Assembly (NCBI GenBank): GCA_021307315.1
Contig: JAJSPD010000011.1
Span: forward strand, 992,001 to 1,056,000
Length of the DNA: 64,000 nt
Direction: 5' to 3'
Origin: Bisporella sp. PMI_857
Lineage: Eukaryota; Ascomycota; Leotiomycetes; Helotiales; Helotiaceae
Part shown: positions 23,179 to 34,642 of the stretch, in pieces
How the letters are laid out: each line of letters opens with the position of its first letter
How positions within the stretch are numbered: the first letter of the stretch is position 1
The notes under the pieces: generated by a model
Told to the model about the DNA's origin: nothing
What the model saw: only the letters and a program-made list of their open reading frames with translations
The model's database searches: none
Position numbers and translations under genes: made by a program

Positions 23179-23373
23179 TGTCACGGAGTAAATCAGAGCT
23201 ATAGAATACTCAATCGGGTGAGCGAAGTGATATAATACTTGTTGTAGAATACACGCTTGTAGAACAAAAGGAAGGGGAACGCTCAGGTCCCGTACAGCTG
23301 CAGAGTGCGCCAAGCGCACCTAGCTAAATAAGGAATGCTAAGCGAGCCTCGGCTGCTCGCTTTCCCCGTGACA
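23179..23373. mobile_element. Solo LTR with 5-bp target-site duplication
   Basis: The 195-bp element begins TGTCACGG and ends CCGTGACA (TG..CA ends) and is flanked on both sides by the direct repeat ctggg (23174..23178 and 23374..23378). No internal retrotransposon sequence lies beside it, so it is a solo LTR or small LTR derivative. Confidence 0.75.
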
Positions 23374-23503
23374 CTGGGGACGTCAAAAACTGACTTCCTA
23401 TCCAAATTTACAAACACGTGGGAAGCTCTAGTGGGCCTACTGCCCTGTTCTCCGGTCCGTCTGCTCAGTACGCCATTACTAACCTGTGGGTTTACTACGT
23501 AAA

Positions 23504-26500
23504 TTATGAATAATCGCGGTCATTTCTGGTCCTCAAAGCCTTGGAAATATTTCTGCATATCTCCTGCCGCAACTCCTTTCTGTCCAGTGCCTTACTCTGA
23601 TAATGTTCCTTTAACTTCCACGGTTCGAGAATATGGTATCCGTTCTTCTTTACAGTTTTCATGCTTGCAAAGATCGATGTCATCCCTTCTACCTCTCGAA
23701 GGTACCAGACATCTAGGATATTGTCCTTGGTGTCTGAACGGTTCGAAAAGTCGATGATATGCGCGGCAATAGCCCCGGCGATGATAGTTGAGAATGATGT
23801 GCCCCGGGTGGGCTGGTCTTGAGGATGGATTTGGATATCATCACCAAGGAGGGCGAAATTGTATGTGTTCGGCACAGCAGTAGGGTTGAAACCGGGGCGG
23901 TCTGGATCGCCGTCGGCGGTGGAAAACAGGCACAGCACCTTGGATGATCGGGAGAGACAGCCTGGGTAAGTTACTTTGCTTGCGAAACCTAAATTGGACG
24001 CTGCAGCACATATCAGAGTCCTAGGATCTGATTTATCAACTGGAGTGGCGATGACTGCATTGTACAACTGGTCGCGATAAGGCGGGTTCCTGAGATCCGG
24101 GTTGAAGCCAGAAGGGAGGCATATAATATCGACTTTCCAATGCTTCTTTGCATGAGTTATGGCCTGTTGACACAGGCACATTGTTAGCCTGAAGATACAA
24201 AAATACTTGAATGCTACGTTATGTCACTGATGACTGACCTCTGCCATCAATCTTTCTGTTTCGTTGCCTGCATCCTTGTGCTAAAAGGCCCGACCAACGT
24301 AAACTTCCGCATCGTCATAGAGCTTTAGCAGTAAACGAAGTGCCATAGTTCCGTGCCCAGTGCCATCTTGTCGAAGCTTGTCATTGTTGGATACGAAGTC
24401 CTTGTACTCTTTGATGTACTCGCTCAGCATTTTATACCACTCTTCTGTAATACCTGTGTCGAGTATGGCAATCTTCGTAGGAGGGCAGTTCTTGTCTCTC
24501 TCCCCGACAAAAGAGAGCCTGTAAATTAATTCGTCTAAATCTCGAAACCATTTCTCCGAGGATATTGATCTAAAGATCAGTTAGTAGCAAAAGACGAGGC
24601 GTAGGTAGAGATTGCCTACAATTCGGCAGACATTGTGCCTCCGAGCCATATTTTTGAGACTGACTCTTGTTCACTAAGAAGGATTAGAGAGGATTGGATT
24701 ATTAGTTGGGGTTCGTATTCGCACCTGGCGCGGTCTTCCACCATCCGGGGTGACGGTGGGGCGGGAATTTGCACAATTGGAACGGTAGCAGAAAGGCTTT
24801 CTATAGTTTGGGTTACATCCTCTCTGACGCATTTGGCTTTCTCAAGCGTGACAGGATCGACATCTTCAATGCCCTTTGGCTTCCAGGCTTCGAGAATGAA
24901 TACATGGAACGGTGCCACAATCTGTTCATAGAGCCTTTGCCGGACCATTAGGCTATCATTTCCGAACGTTTTCCTGGCCTTTTTGTTATCAATGCAGATT
25001 TCAATGATCTCTTTGATTGCCACCCATGCATTCTCTGGTGGCCACAGCTTCTTGTCCTTGAGGAGATCTAAGGCGAGGAGATGGTGTGCAACCTTTAGAT
25101 CCTGGTCGTAATAATCCGGAGTCTTAAAGCACTCGAGCTTGCGTCCGAGCTGTATTTCGAGAAGCATGATGCCAAGCGCGAGGATCTTTGGATAGGTATG
25201 TAATTTTAGCTCTTGAACTTTCCGGACTTTCGGTGCTGGTTGTAGTTTCTTCAGTCCTCCCTTTCTCACACTTCCCTTATCCGCTGTATTAATGCTGTCA
25301 GTAGCCTCCAGAATTTTCTTGTAGAACCTAGAGTAGAGAAAAGGCTGATTGACGTAGACGACCTCTGAGCTACTATCGAGTCCAATCCGTTCCGACATGA
25401 ACTGAACGGCCTTGTTGCTCCAGTCCTCCAAACTAGTGTCGTAGTACTGCCATACATAACAGACCAAGAGGAATGATAGAATCGCTTTGTGCCTGTCCGT
25501 TAATTTGGCAGCTTGGGGCGTTAGTAAGGAAACGTCTCGGAGGAGCACACTCTCCTTTGAGTTTCAGCCTGCCGCTCGATACAACTAATTTCATGACAAT
25601 TTCGAGCTTTCGTAATGAACTGGCAGAGTTCTGGCTCTTCCTGTAGCCCTGAGCTCTCGGTGACTGAGTCACTGTGCTCATCGTCATCACTTTCGTCGGA
25701 GACATCGTGTTGTTCTTCTGGCATTTTGAATATTCCGCCAATAGTAGCCCGATTCTGAATCTTGGGTGCCGTGAAGATCCTGAAAGAGCAAGTTGAACTT
25801 GAAGAATTTAGCGTTCCGTCGTTGAGAGCTGTCGTAGCAGTTGAGTCCGACGTTAGCAGCCATGAAGTCGCAAGCTCGCTTACAGCGGCATTAGCAGTGT
25901 TTGACGAGGGAATTGTATAGGCTGAGAATGAATGGTTTCTTGTCTTGACAATTCTCAATAGCGACTCTCCTGCCCACAAGCTCCGAATGGTCCGGTCCCC
26001 TGAGTGTGAATTCGGCATCGTGGTTCCCTGTGGTATCTAACGACTTTAATAATTGTGTCCGGAATGCCGTTGCCTGCTTGTGCTTGTGTTTATAGTGAAC
26101 AAGGAAAATTTTCAGCGACTCTCTGGTGCATTTTCCACTGGTCCAAAGCATTCTGAGCGAGGGATACCTGTCCGGGGCGAAGTTACTGTCTGCTGCGTAA
26201 ACTGGGTAATATGGATTCGGCCACTATGATACATTTAGAGTCAGCAAGGTCGGAATGGACCCTTCCTTCTAGAAAAATATCACCTAACTCGAGATTCAGA
26301 ATGAAGCAGAGCAACAAAGTGGAATACTTACGCAGCAGAGGCGTTCAAGGTCATCGAGAGCTCTCCGAGCCCTGTCAGCGTTGACATTATTCAAGGCATT
26401 TCCAAGCCTACTAACATTGTTTGGAAGTCTGTCAATTTTATGGGAAGCAGCCCGCGGGCTGTTCCTACCCCGGGTTCCTTTGGTGGTGCTTTGATCACTT

Positions 26501-26580
26501 GTATGAGCTTGGGACAGATTTCTTGCGCAAAGGCAGACGAGGAGGAGAGCTCCTGCAACGACTTTTGAGGCGCCCTCCAT
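23504..26580 (-). pseudogene. DUF7580 - subtilisin (S8) protease gene, interrupted
   Basis: A multi-exon gene whose C-terminus is a peptidase S8 domain: catalytic Asp in KIAILDTGIT, His in DGTGHGTMAL, Ser in RGTSFSTIIAGAIAAH. The middle (25548..24616) is a DUF7580-like helical domain; the N-terminal part includes WPNPYYPVYAADSNF and an acidic linker. Such DUF7580-S8 proteins are fungal NLR-like or NLR-associated proteases, and S8 domains of this kind are known to activate gasdermin-like partners (Podospora het-Q2). The copy looks broken: a TAG at 24283..24285 falls inside the conserved stretch between the His and Ser blocks, and frame changes near 25910 and 25540 are not explained by obvious introns. 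The N-terminal exon (ATG 26580) is uncertain. The gasdermin-like gene lies about 620 bp upstream on the same strand. Confidence 0.7.
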
Positions 26581-26769
26581 CTCTAGTCTGGCTTCCAGCC
26601 CCGAACTTGGGCATTGCAGGTGCCTGCAATCACTGATCTGCCGAGAAGCTCGGGAGGAGATACGGGTTAGGAAGTGAGAGTTCGGTGGCATGAATTTGAG
26701 GTATGCAGCTCCTCAAGCCCGTTCCCGAAACCCCCTCCCCCCACTCCGCGGCCTCTTCCACAAGGCTTG

Positions 26770-27000
26770 TCGAGTCTATCAGGAACCGGCTTACGTACCT
26801 CAGCCAAGGAGCTAGAAAATCTCTTGCCCATATATTACGGCCGATAACCCGTAGAGAATAGATCACCCGCAACATTTGCAATGGGCTTGTATCTATTGTT
26901 GTGATACGCTCGCGGATCCTATAATTGATCCTTTGCCAATAGATCCTATTCCTAGCGGAGTCTACACTTTGAGGTTTCAGCTTACTGGCCGCATGCAGCA
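26770..27000. repeat. Dispersed repeat copy, pair of 37020..37200
   Basis: Shares aaccggcttacgtac, agccaaggagctagaaaat and a downstream pattern ending tagatcctattc with 37020..37200 (atcggcttacgtaag, agccaaagagctagaaaat). Differences are mostly transitions. Likely part of a degraded LTR retrotransposon between the protease and gasdermin-like genes. Confidence 0.5.
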
Positions 27001-27201
27001 GTAGCATTGCTAGTGACCAGGCCGAGCCAACACCGACAATCTGACGATACTAATTTATTCAAGTTCTACTCGCAAATGGAGCGATCAATTGTTCAGAAAT
27101 ATCGCAAATGCGGCATTCAAAATGAACTGCCATCCCGGGGCTTTATTGGTACGTAATCATTACAACTGAACGGCACATGTGCCTTCTAAACGGATGAAAG
27201 A

Positions 27202-28129
27202 TCAAAATACAATCACGCCCTCCTCATCGGGCAGGTCAAGAGTCTGATATTCCACCCCGGAGAGCCCTTCCAATAGTGTCTGTTGAATCTCGTCTCTCCA
27301 TTGCTTCTTGTCGTCTAAAGAGAAGGTGGCTCCTTTGGACACCGTCCTGAAGTCCCAATCCTTTCCCGTGGCGTCTTTCCAGATCTTTGTGAGTCTCACA
27401 GCCTAAACGAAATCGCTCGATTTCTGTACCAACATGGAAGCGCTCTTGTTGCTCGTAAAATTCGTTGCGAGACCACCTGCCGCTGCTTCTGCAATGTTTC
27501 TTGTGAACGATTAGCAATAATCTCTAGGTGGAGCTCATAATGTAGACGAAAACTCACACGTCGGTGGATGTAGTTGCCTCAATCTTTCGAGACTCTCCAG
27601 ATTCTCCCCATGCCCCTCTTGCAACGGTGACGCCGGTAATCATCCAAACGCCCCATTGGCGGCCACCAATCCCCAGCAGCTTGACTCCTTTAATCCTTTC
27701 AATATGCGCAGCAACCTCCTTGTCCTCGAGAATTCCGCCTATGAACTTTCGATTTACTTGCATAATATATCTATCCAGAGTGTCAAATTCTTTGTGATCC
27801 TTCTCGGTGCGCTCAAAAGCAAGTTTCGTATGCTGCTCTGCGGTGACGGGTATGGCACCGCTGATAGGTACACTTGCATCTGCTGAACCTCCAGCTTCGC
27901 GGCCTTTGTCTCTTTTCCAGCCTAATCCCCACGACTCGGTGTGATAAATTTGGACTGCTGGCGTGAATTTAATACCATTTTCGCTCCGGTTGATGACGCC
28001 GTCTGGGTTTTTGGAATCTGGAATGATATGTCCTAGGCAGATTGCTCCATTTGCAATGCCCATACCATCTTCTGGGAGGCTGGGCGGCGGGTAGTGACTC
28101 TGCTTTAGGGCGAACCAGCATTTCTCCAT
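27202..28129 (-). pseudogene. Gasdermin-like protein (RCD-1/HET-Q1 type), one in-frame TAG
   Basis: Two exons (28129..27558 and 27499..27202), with a GTGAGT..CACAAG intron and GCTAAT branch site, give a frame of 289 codons from the MEKCWFAL start. Features shared with fungal gasdermin-type proteins, as I remember the family, are an N-terminal LGHIIPDSKNPDGVINR block, the WGLGWKRDKG region, YIMQVNRKFIGGILEDKEV, the strand motif WMITGVTVARGA and KSSDFV before AVRLTKIW. Known members are pore-forming cell-death executors at the plasma membrane, released by cleavage of a C-terminal tail by a neighbouring S8 or caspase-like protease. A TAG at 27403..27405 immediately follows KSSDFV, so this copy is probably truncated and non-functional. 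The family call is by motif memory and supported by the adjacent S8 gene. Confidence 0.6.
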
Positions 28130-28764
28130 GATGTCTAGGTGGGTGCGCGAAGTAAAGATGAAGTGGTTCACAGAATGTGAGGCAGGCAGGCGTTTGTACG
28201 TCAGGCTCGGAAGATGAGGTGACTCGAGCTGCTTCACCAGAAGCCCTCTCGCCAATTATTCAGTTTTGTCGCTTCACCTACGGACGCAAACAGCAAGCCG
28301 CATATTGAATACTTCGGCTGCGGGAGCGATGAATCATTTTCCGTAGATAACGCGGAATAAGATGGTGGCTTGCTTGATGTGGCTTGGTGGAGGTGGCTCA
28401 ATAGCTTAGATAATTACAAGGTAGACCTCCTCTACCAATTACAATCATCAAGACTTTGTTCCTTCACAAAAAACCTGCGACAAGCCCACACCAGTTCCTG
28501 GCAAGCCCCTAAACAGTTGAAAAGGTGGATAGAGAAGTTCTGCTGCCTCCCCTGGACTTGGTAGGCTAGTTGTGACTGTCAAAGTGGTGCCAATCAGTGG
28601 AATGATTCAGCAGCATTCTCCTTTGCCATTCTCTATCACAGAGGTGAAACTCTGCTCTTGTTATATTTGCGAGTAAGAAGAGTGGTCGAAAATGCAACAA
28701 TAGAGATCCTGCCAGCACCAAAGACACGCACTCTCGCACTCTCTCTACAGAACGACAGCGTGTA
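28130..28764. other. Divergent intergenic region
   Basis: Lies between the start of the gasdermin-like gene (minus) and the start of the gene at 28765 (plus) and may serve both as promoter. No element identified. Confidence 0.4.
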
Positions 28765-29752
28765 ATGGCTCAGATCTCGGCCTTTACCAGCTCCGAAATA
28801 CATGACAGGACGAAGAAATGCATAGAGGGATTTAACGAATGCCTCGCCCATGAGCAATTGGGCAAACACCAATGGCTCGAGACTGGGCTAGCCGAATTCA
28901 ACCTCTGGTCCTTTGGTCTTAATGCTTCTCACTCCGGTCGATCCTCGCTGGATTACAAGGTTCGCCAAAGGCCGGACTTGCAAGATAGCATAACCGATCT
29001 CCTCGATGGCTTGGGCGAATCTCTCAAAGAATGCTTGGACCCAGGTAAGTTCAGCCTGGATACTAGGTTCTCGTTGTGCTAAATCCAGTAGAACTCGAGG
29101 AGCATATAGGCGTGCTCAACCCCGAAGATAACCCAGAGAATCCTCTATACTTCAACGTTTTCAACATCAAGGAGATTCTGAAACAACTTACGAGACTACA
29201 TGCGGCGATTCGCGAAGCGGGCATACAGTTACGTCACCACAAAGCTGACACCAGTCTGAAATCTGTTCTAGAGCAGAATTGCAACGGATTGGGAGAGTTC
29301 AGAGAAGATTTGACGGCAACAATTATGGCAGGACTGGAAATTTGGGACCCGAAGAAAGGTCTACCCAAGCCTTGGGAGAAAATAAATAGGAAGCTGATTA
29401 AACGACTCGTCGATGCCAACATTAGAAGAAGAAATCGAATCTTCTTTGCAACAGAGAAAATGAGAAAAGAAAAGGCGCGGGGGAGGGAGAAACGGGCGCA
29501 GCTCGTAGTCGTTGATCCCCAGGTTGGAATTACAGAAGCTCCCAGGCGAGGGGAGAGCAGGCTGAAGCACCCGAAGAACTGGAGAGGAAACCAGAGGGAA
29601 TATCAAAAACAGGAGAATCTACAGTGGAGCCTCCGGTGGGCCTTCTGGCGCAACAAGGAAGCTTCAATAAAGAGCCTCAAGCTTTTGACATTTCAAGAAC
29701 TTACTATTCATGCTCCCATAGGGGTTCTTATATGGGTTCGATGTTGGCTTGA
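28765..29752 (+). CDS. Fungal N-terminal effector-like domain protein, acuF-annotation family
   Basis: Three exons (28765..29044, 29089..29504, 29546..29752) join in phase across 44- and 41-bp introns, giving 300 aa. The first exon carries the widespread fungal helical domain with ECLAHEQLGKHQWLETGLAEF and HSGRSSLDYKVRQ. The second ends in a KLIKRLVDANIRRRNRIFFA block. This is the N-terminal part of proteins often annotated as C2H2 or acuF-like; no zinc finger follows here, only a polar Ser/Tyr-rich tail. The second intron is inferred because it restores a coding-like frame; without it the frame runs to 29831 with a less natural sequence. Function unknown, possibly non-self recognition. Confidence 0.55.
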
Positions 29753-30371
29753 ACGGATTTCCCTTATTTGCAGGATTCGCCTCCCATTTCTTCTTATCTG
29801 CCTCCAACTTCTCTCTTTCCAAAGGAGATAAATTTCCCTGCTTTACTGGACCAGATTCATGTGCTGACAATGATTGAAAGGTTGTACCCTAATTCTTTCC
29901 ACCTGGATTTTTTTGCGAATTCAAAGGCTTTTCGTCCTTGACCCGCGGTTCTCCGGTCACTGGGTGCGGTCTAATAGGATGAGATCCGATCTTGTCGGTT
30001 CGGTATTTTCTGTCATTTACGTCCATGGGCTTGCTATTCTAAGGAAACTCATTTTGGTTTAATTGAACATGGCGCATATGCTCCAGCAGCCGATCGTCTC
30101 CATAGTGGAGTTTTACAATAGGTTTGGCATCTTTGCCGACCTCCGCCATCAGAGGTGCCTGTTCGTCCGGAAGTGGAGTCTCTTTCGGCGCTGCGGGAAC
30201 AGGTAATGCAGTTGTAGAATAAGAGAAGAGAAGAGGAAAGCAAGCAGGAGAGAAGATGACTGATATGAACGCATTCTGAGCTAATTTTTTTCTCACCGGC
30301 TGATGAAGCAAGCAACTGGCATTATCTGGAAGCTTCGAAATAAAAGAAAATATGGTTCTTGAGAGACTCAA
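29664..30371 (-). pseudogene. Unknown hydrophilic protein with two in-frame TAG codons
   Basis: One minus-strand frame reads from a 3' splice-like site near 30212 (cccgcag) to a TGA at 29664. It is continuous and protein-like (LPDEQAPLMAEVGKDAK, IGSHPIRPHPVTGEPRVKD, LEREKLEADKKKWEANPANK) but interrupted by TAG at 30039..30041 and 29889..29891. The sequence between the stops stays coding-like in the same frame. The first exon is not resolved. The 3' end overlaps that of the plus-strand gene by about 90 bp. No family recognised. Confidence 0.5.
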
Positions 30372-31357
30372 ACTCTACGAGCATATATACACCAGGAGGG
30401 AGACTACAAGATTCATGATAACGTATCTTCAAAGGCAGGAAGGAATTCACCGGAGCAGAATGAGAATCCTACTATGGGCTATGTATGACGTATGGCTATG
30501 TACAGAAGGTAATCCCAGTGATATTGCAATTCTCGCTTACAATAAGTTGTGTTGAGGAGACAGCTTATGCTTATTTGGCGACACAATACCCTTCAAAATA
30601 ATATGAAGAAGTTCGGAGCAACTTGCGAAACAATGAAAACAGAATAGAACATAGACAGGAGTTCGATATATTTTGCAAAGCCTTCTTGCCGGACGATGTG
30701 GTGGAGTCTTGCGGTGTCCTGTTTACCCAACACCTTGGGGATGACAAGACTCTGCTTTCATAATAGGCGGAGGCGATGAAATTCACCCGAAGGAACTTTC
30801 GTGGAGCGGCTTAGCCTGTCACATCTGAATCCAAAATTCAGTGTGCAACATTGCGTATGATGTCTGTGTTTCATGTCACCTGCAGAACACTCTTGTGGAA
30901 CAATTCTTCTTGCTCAGGCCATTTTAATAGACCCGCGCCATATGACGCTAAGCCAAGAGGTGGGCAGGCGGATTGTGCCAGCTTGGCCGGCCCTCAGCCG
31001 TCCTTCAGCCTTATTCAACTTATCTGCCAACTTCAATAATTAGTCATATGGAAACAATACAAAAAGTATCTTTCTTGTTTTTTCAACACCGAGCACGGAT
31101 GCTCCAGGCACCCAGCAAACCGAGGACACCACTAAGTTGTACAGGCTTGTTCAACAACCCTGATCGTAAGCTGGCCAACATAACCAACCTTTATTGGCAT
31201 TTGCGTCCGCGTAATAGAGCCAAACTCATCTCCAAAAGCGAGCAACGAGGGGGAGGAAGACCAGTCCGCCTTCGTCCCGGTATTCTGTACCGCTGAGATC
31301 CCCACAGATGTAAGTAAGTCTTTGCGGGGAGTCTAGCCAACTTGGTAACGATCGATA
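30372..31357. other. Intergenic, no gene recognised
   Basis: Short frames without protein character. The right end may hold the promoter of the fragment at 31358. Confidence 0.35.
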
Positions 31358-31796
31358 ATGCAGACCATCGACATATTCCGAGAACGCATCAAGGAATACT
31401 CCAAAGACTCCTTACTCGGTCCCCCGTATCATCACAGCATCAGATCTCGAATCACCCTCCGTCATCAAGACCCTCTCTGTGCCCCCAACCGCCCCATTCA
31501 CCTCGCCCTTCCTCTCCAAGTCTGTCCCCAATGTCAACCGCATCTTCACCTCGCGGTTCGCTTCACTGAACACCTTCACCCACCGCGCCTTCCTCATCCT
31601 GGACCAACGAACTGTCGAAGAAGACATTGAGTGGGGGTTGCCAGCTTGTGGAAGGGGGGGAGGACTTCGATGAGGGTGATGAGAAGAGTTTTGTAAGGGT
31701 AGATTTCTATTTGGCCATGATGTTGTCGGCGGCGATGGATTTGGGGGAGCATGATCGGGAGAACATTATGGGGGTCCATAATATGACGAATTTTTA
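31358..31796 (+). pseudogene. Frameshifted unknown gene fragment
   Basis: Coding-like sequence in three successive frames: MQTIDIFRERIKEYSKDSLL, then FTSPFLSKSVPNVNRIFTSR and TFTHRAFLILDQRTVEEDI, then FVRVDFYLAMMLSAAMDLGE to a TAA. The first shift lies at a five-C run near 31411 and the second at a G run around 31653. The reading is otherwise natural, so this is one short gene with two single-base indels. No family recognised. Confidence 0.45.
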
Positions 31797-31849
31797 AAGG
31801 TGATCAGGGATGGCTTACAAAGTATAATTTGTAACCACGGTATGCAGTG

Positions 31850-32080
31850 ACAACATATTTATATATTTTTTATTGTAAGTTTTATTTTTTTAACAAAAAA
31901 GCAATTTCAAGTAAAATCGAGTTTATTGTATTTCGCTTAGTACAACAGCAAAGCAATTATCTAAAAATAGAAAAATGCAAGTAAAATCTTCGCTTAGCTA
32001 TCTTAATAAAGAAAATAATGGGTATATATATGCCAAGGCCCTAATGGTCGACGTTTTAACTTTACCCCCTTAACAGCAGT
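31850..32080. repeat. AT-rich repeat copy, pair of 16470..16660
   Basis: Resembles the AT-rich element near 16500 as described there. Probably the end of a degraded DNA transposon; no transposase frame remains. Confidence 0.4.
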
Positions 32081-32392
32081 TCGAGCCCTTCACAAGATAT
32101 AGATAGCCAGCAGACGGACCTGCGATAGTGCTTCAATTTGTCAAAGATCATTTTCATTGCCCTATAGATGATATCATGACCTCAGAACTAAAACCAACTC
32201 TTACGAAGTCTTTGGGAATGATGCCCATTGTTAGAGCATTCTAGTCATCAGGCCCCTCGGGGGTAATTTGGGACAGTATGACCTCTGCAACTTGGCTACT
32301 TAATTAAATAGAGAAAACAAGAACTAGGAAGAGAGATGCAACAATGGAAGTTCGTCACATCATGTCTCGATTTTGCCTCCGCCAGCTACTCT

Positions 32393-33972
32393 TTACAATA
32401 GTTCCGAAGTCTCTACAGCGAACGTGGCGTCAAACAGAACCTCGCAGACACACTCACCCGTCTCCGTGATATTGGCCGAGTCTATGATTCCTCCTGGCTT
32501 CCGTGCTGCAGTTATCGGATTACCGTTAGTCGGCGTGTTATCCAGCGACTGACTCACGACAACCACTGCCCATTTGCCGTCTGGTTCCCGGAGAGGAAGC
32601 CGGAGGCTTCCACCGTAGTAATTCGAAACGCCTTTCCACTTTCTTACGTCGATCATGTGCTTGTCAGCGCAAATCCCGGCCAGATAGCTCTTGGATCTGC
32701 CAGGAGTGAACTCGACTCGGATGATCTCAGGCCCCGATAGGCGCAACTTATGCATCACATTCGCATCAGATGGGGATCGAGTAATACAGATGAATCCTCG
32801 CCAAGGAGAATAAATGGAGCCGCGAGAATGGGGAAGTTCACGACTGCCACCCCCTTGAGCTGGTGCTTGAAGCCAAGCACACAGAGCGGTTTGCGGTTGT
32901 AGTCAAGCCTCTTATCGATATCTGCGCACGCTGTTCCGGGATGGAGCACTCGCTGTATGACATGCTCGGGACTCTTGATTGGAAAGCTATGCGCGATGAC
33001 AAAGCGCGCCCAGGGTCTTTGTCGCCGGCTGGGGTCCAAATCTGCGCGCAAATGTTGACTGTAGCACCGGGGCTGTACACTTCGCGATGAGTGAAGACTC
33101 GCTTGCCGACCATGACGTGCTCATTTGGCCGCACCTCGGTGGTCTCCACGCTGCTGGAACCGGCAGTCGTGTCGCGTGTATAGCCCCAGGTCACTTTGCT
33201 TTCCCAATGCCGCCCAGCAAACGGAAGTCGTAGGAGCGGGGCGTCGATGTGAATACGTTCTCGAATTATCTTTACACCAGGGCGCGGAATCAGACCAGTC
33301 CTCTGTCCCCATCGAGTTGGATCCTCAGCATCCGATGCAGCAGCAGCGATCCAGGCGGCTGCCGCGGCGTTAGCCAGAATTGCAGTCGGGGACTTGGAGC
33401 CGTCAAAGTCAAGATGTGCGATAACGGTCCACCGCAGGCGAGCTATTTGATTGTGCCACCGACGTAATCCAGTTTGATGGAAATGGTTGAATCACATCGT
33501 CGCCGATATCGCCGTCCCAAACATGGGCGTTGGAGATGGCCATAGATGCATTACTTCCAGGATCAAAGCAGATTCCACCAAGGGTCCCCCAACTCATAGC
33601 GAAGTTGTGGAGTCTTGTCAGGATAGAGGTGGGTGTTCCGCCAACGAGCGGTACCTCGCGCTGTTCTCCGCGCTGACCAATTGGCCGTTTGTTGGTAGGA
33701 CAGTTGAGCCGGCGTGAACTCCTCATCTGCACCAGATCTGTCTTGTAACCTCCTACTTCATTCTGTATGCGCTCACTGCCACGCTCTCTGATTTCATCCG
33801 CCACGGTGAGTTTTTCCCAGACGTAGTAATGGAGCGAGGCCGCCATTGTCGGCTTGCCACCAACCAGCTTCAGACCGACCCCGACCGATACAATGTTCGG
33901 GTCGGAAGCGAGCCGTTGTGACTCTGCATAAGCCACGTCCCGGAGTGGCCTCCGTGGTTGTAAAGTCGCCAT
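32393..33972 (-). pseudogene. Trypsin-like serine-protease-like protein, frameshifted
   Basis: Starts at ATG 33972 with IVSVGVGLKLVGGKPT, then LVGGTPTSILTRL, GTLGGICFDP and SNAHVW, a pattern like the start of chymotrypsin-fold peptidases whose SNxHV carries the catalytic His. Downstream pieces in other frames contain a TAPSP block, an Ala-rich stretch, AASDAEDPTRWGQ, KVTWGYTRDTTAG and FVIAHSFPIKSPE, ending at 32393. At least four single-base frame changes lie near short C or G runs and one TAG is at 33443..33445. The catalytic Asp and Ser were not located, so activity is unproven even for an intact copy. Relatives I can think of are mostly bacterial or mixed, which hints at transfer. Confidence 0.45.
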
Positions 33973-34094
33973 TATGCTCACAGTGCAAGGCAATATGATT
34001 GTGTGAAAAACAGAATCAAGCGCTCCATGGTCTTTCAGCTTCAGGACTGAAAGGCGGGGAAAGCAGCCTTCATGTTCTCAGCCTTGTGAAACCG

Positions 34095-34169
34095 AAGTCC
34101 CTCATCAAATCACGTCCCGCGCTAAATCACACGAGCTTTTGGTGCGGGACGTGATTTGATGAGGGACTT
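34095..34169. repeat. Perfect 26-bp inverted repeat (hairpin)
   Basis: Arms 34095..34120 and 34144..34169 are exact reverse complements (aagtccctcatcaaatcacg plus tcccgc), with a 23-bp loop. Located between two broken genes. Could be a miniature element end or a foldback. Confidence 0.8.
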
Positions 34170-34642
34170 GGTTAATTGCCAAGTCTCCACAGAAGCAAAG
34201 TACAGCTCTGTCATTATTTGTCAACTTGACGGTCACAATTTATGTTCTCCTTCAGGGGATGTAATGGCCACTCTCTTTTGTCAACCGGTAGCTGTTTGAG
34301 ACATCTAGGTTTGTATGGGAAAGAGCTGGTCTCCCATGGCTCAAGCCTCTTGCGATGCATACTACGGTTTATCAGTCTCAAAGGACCTCTACGCATTTAT
34401 TTCTTCATGTCCTAGATATTTGTGTCCATGCCATTAAGCATTAAACCACTGCAGCCAATCCTAAGTACTAGTGGATTACGAAACTGTAACTATATGCCCG
34501 TTCAGTTCATATCTCATGTCTATTATCTGCCACAACACATGTCACCACATTCTCTGCGCGAACCGAGCTCCTCCCACAGCCGCGAGTGCATCCTCTATTC
34601 GACAAGCGGTCACGCCGCTACCATCCTCGAACCCTGCGTGAT

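Noticed and set aside
26630..27007. 125-aa minus-strand frame as a gene
   Set aside because: It lies largely inside the dispersed repeat shared with 37020..37200 and has no domain.
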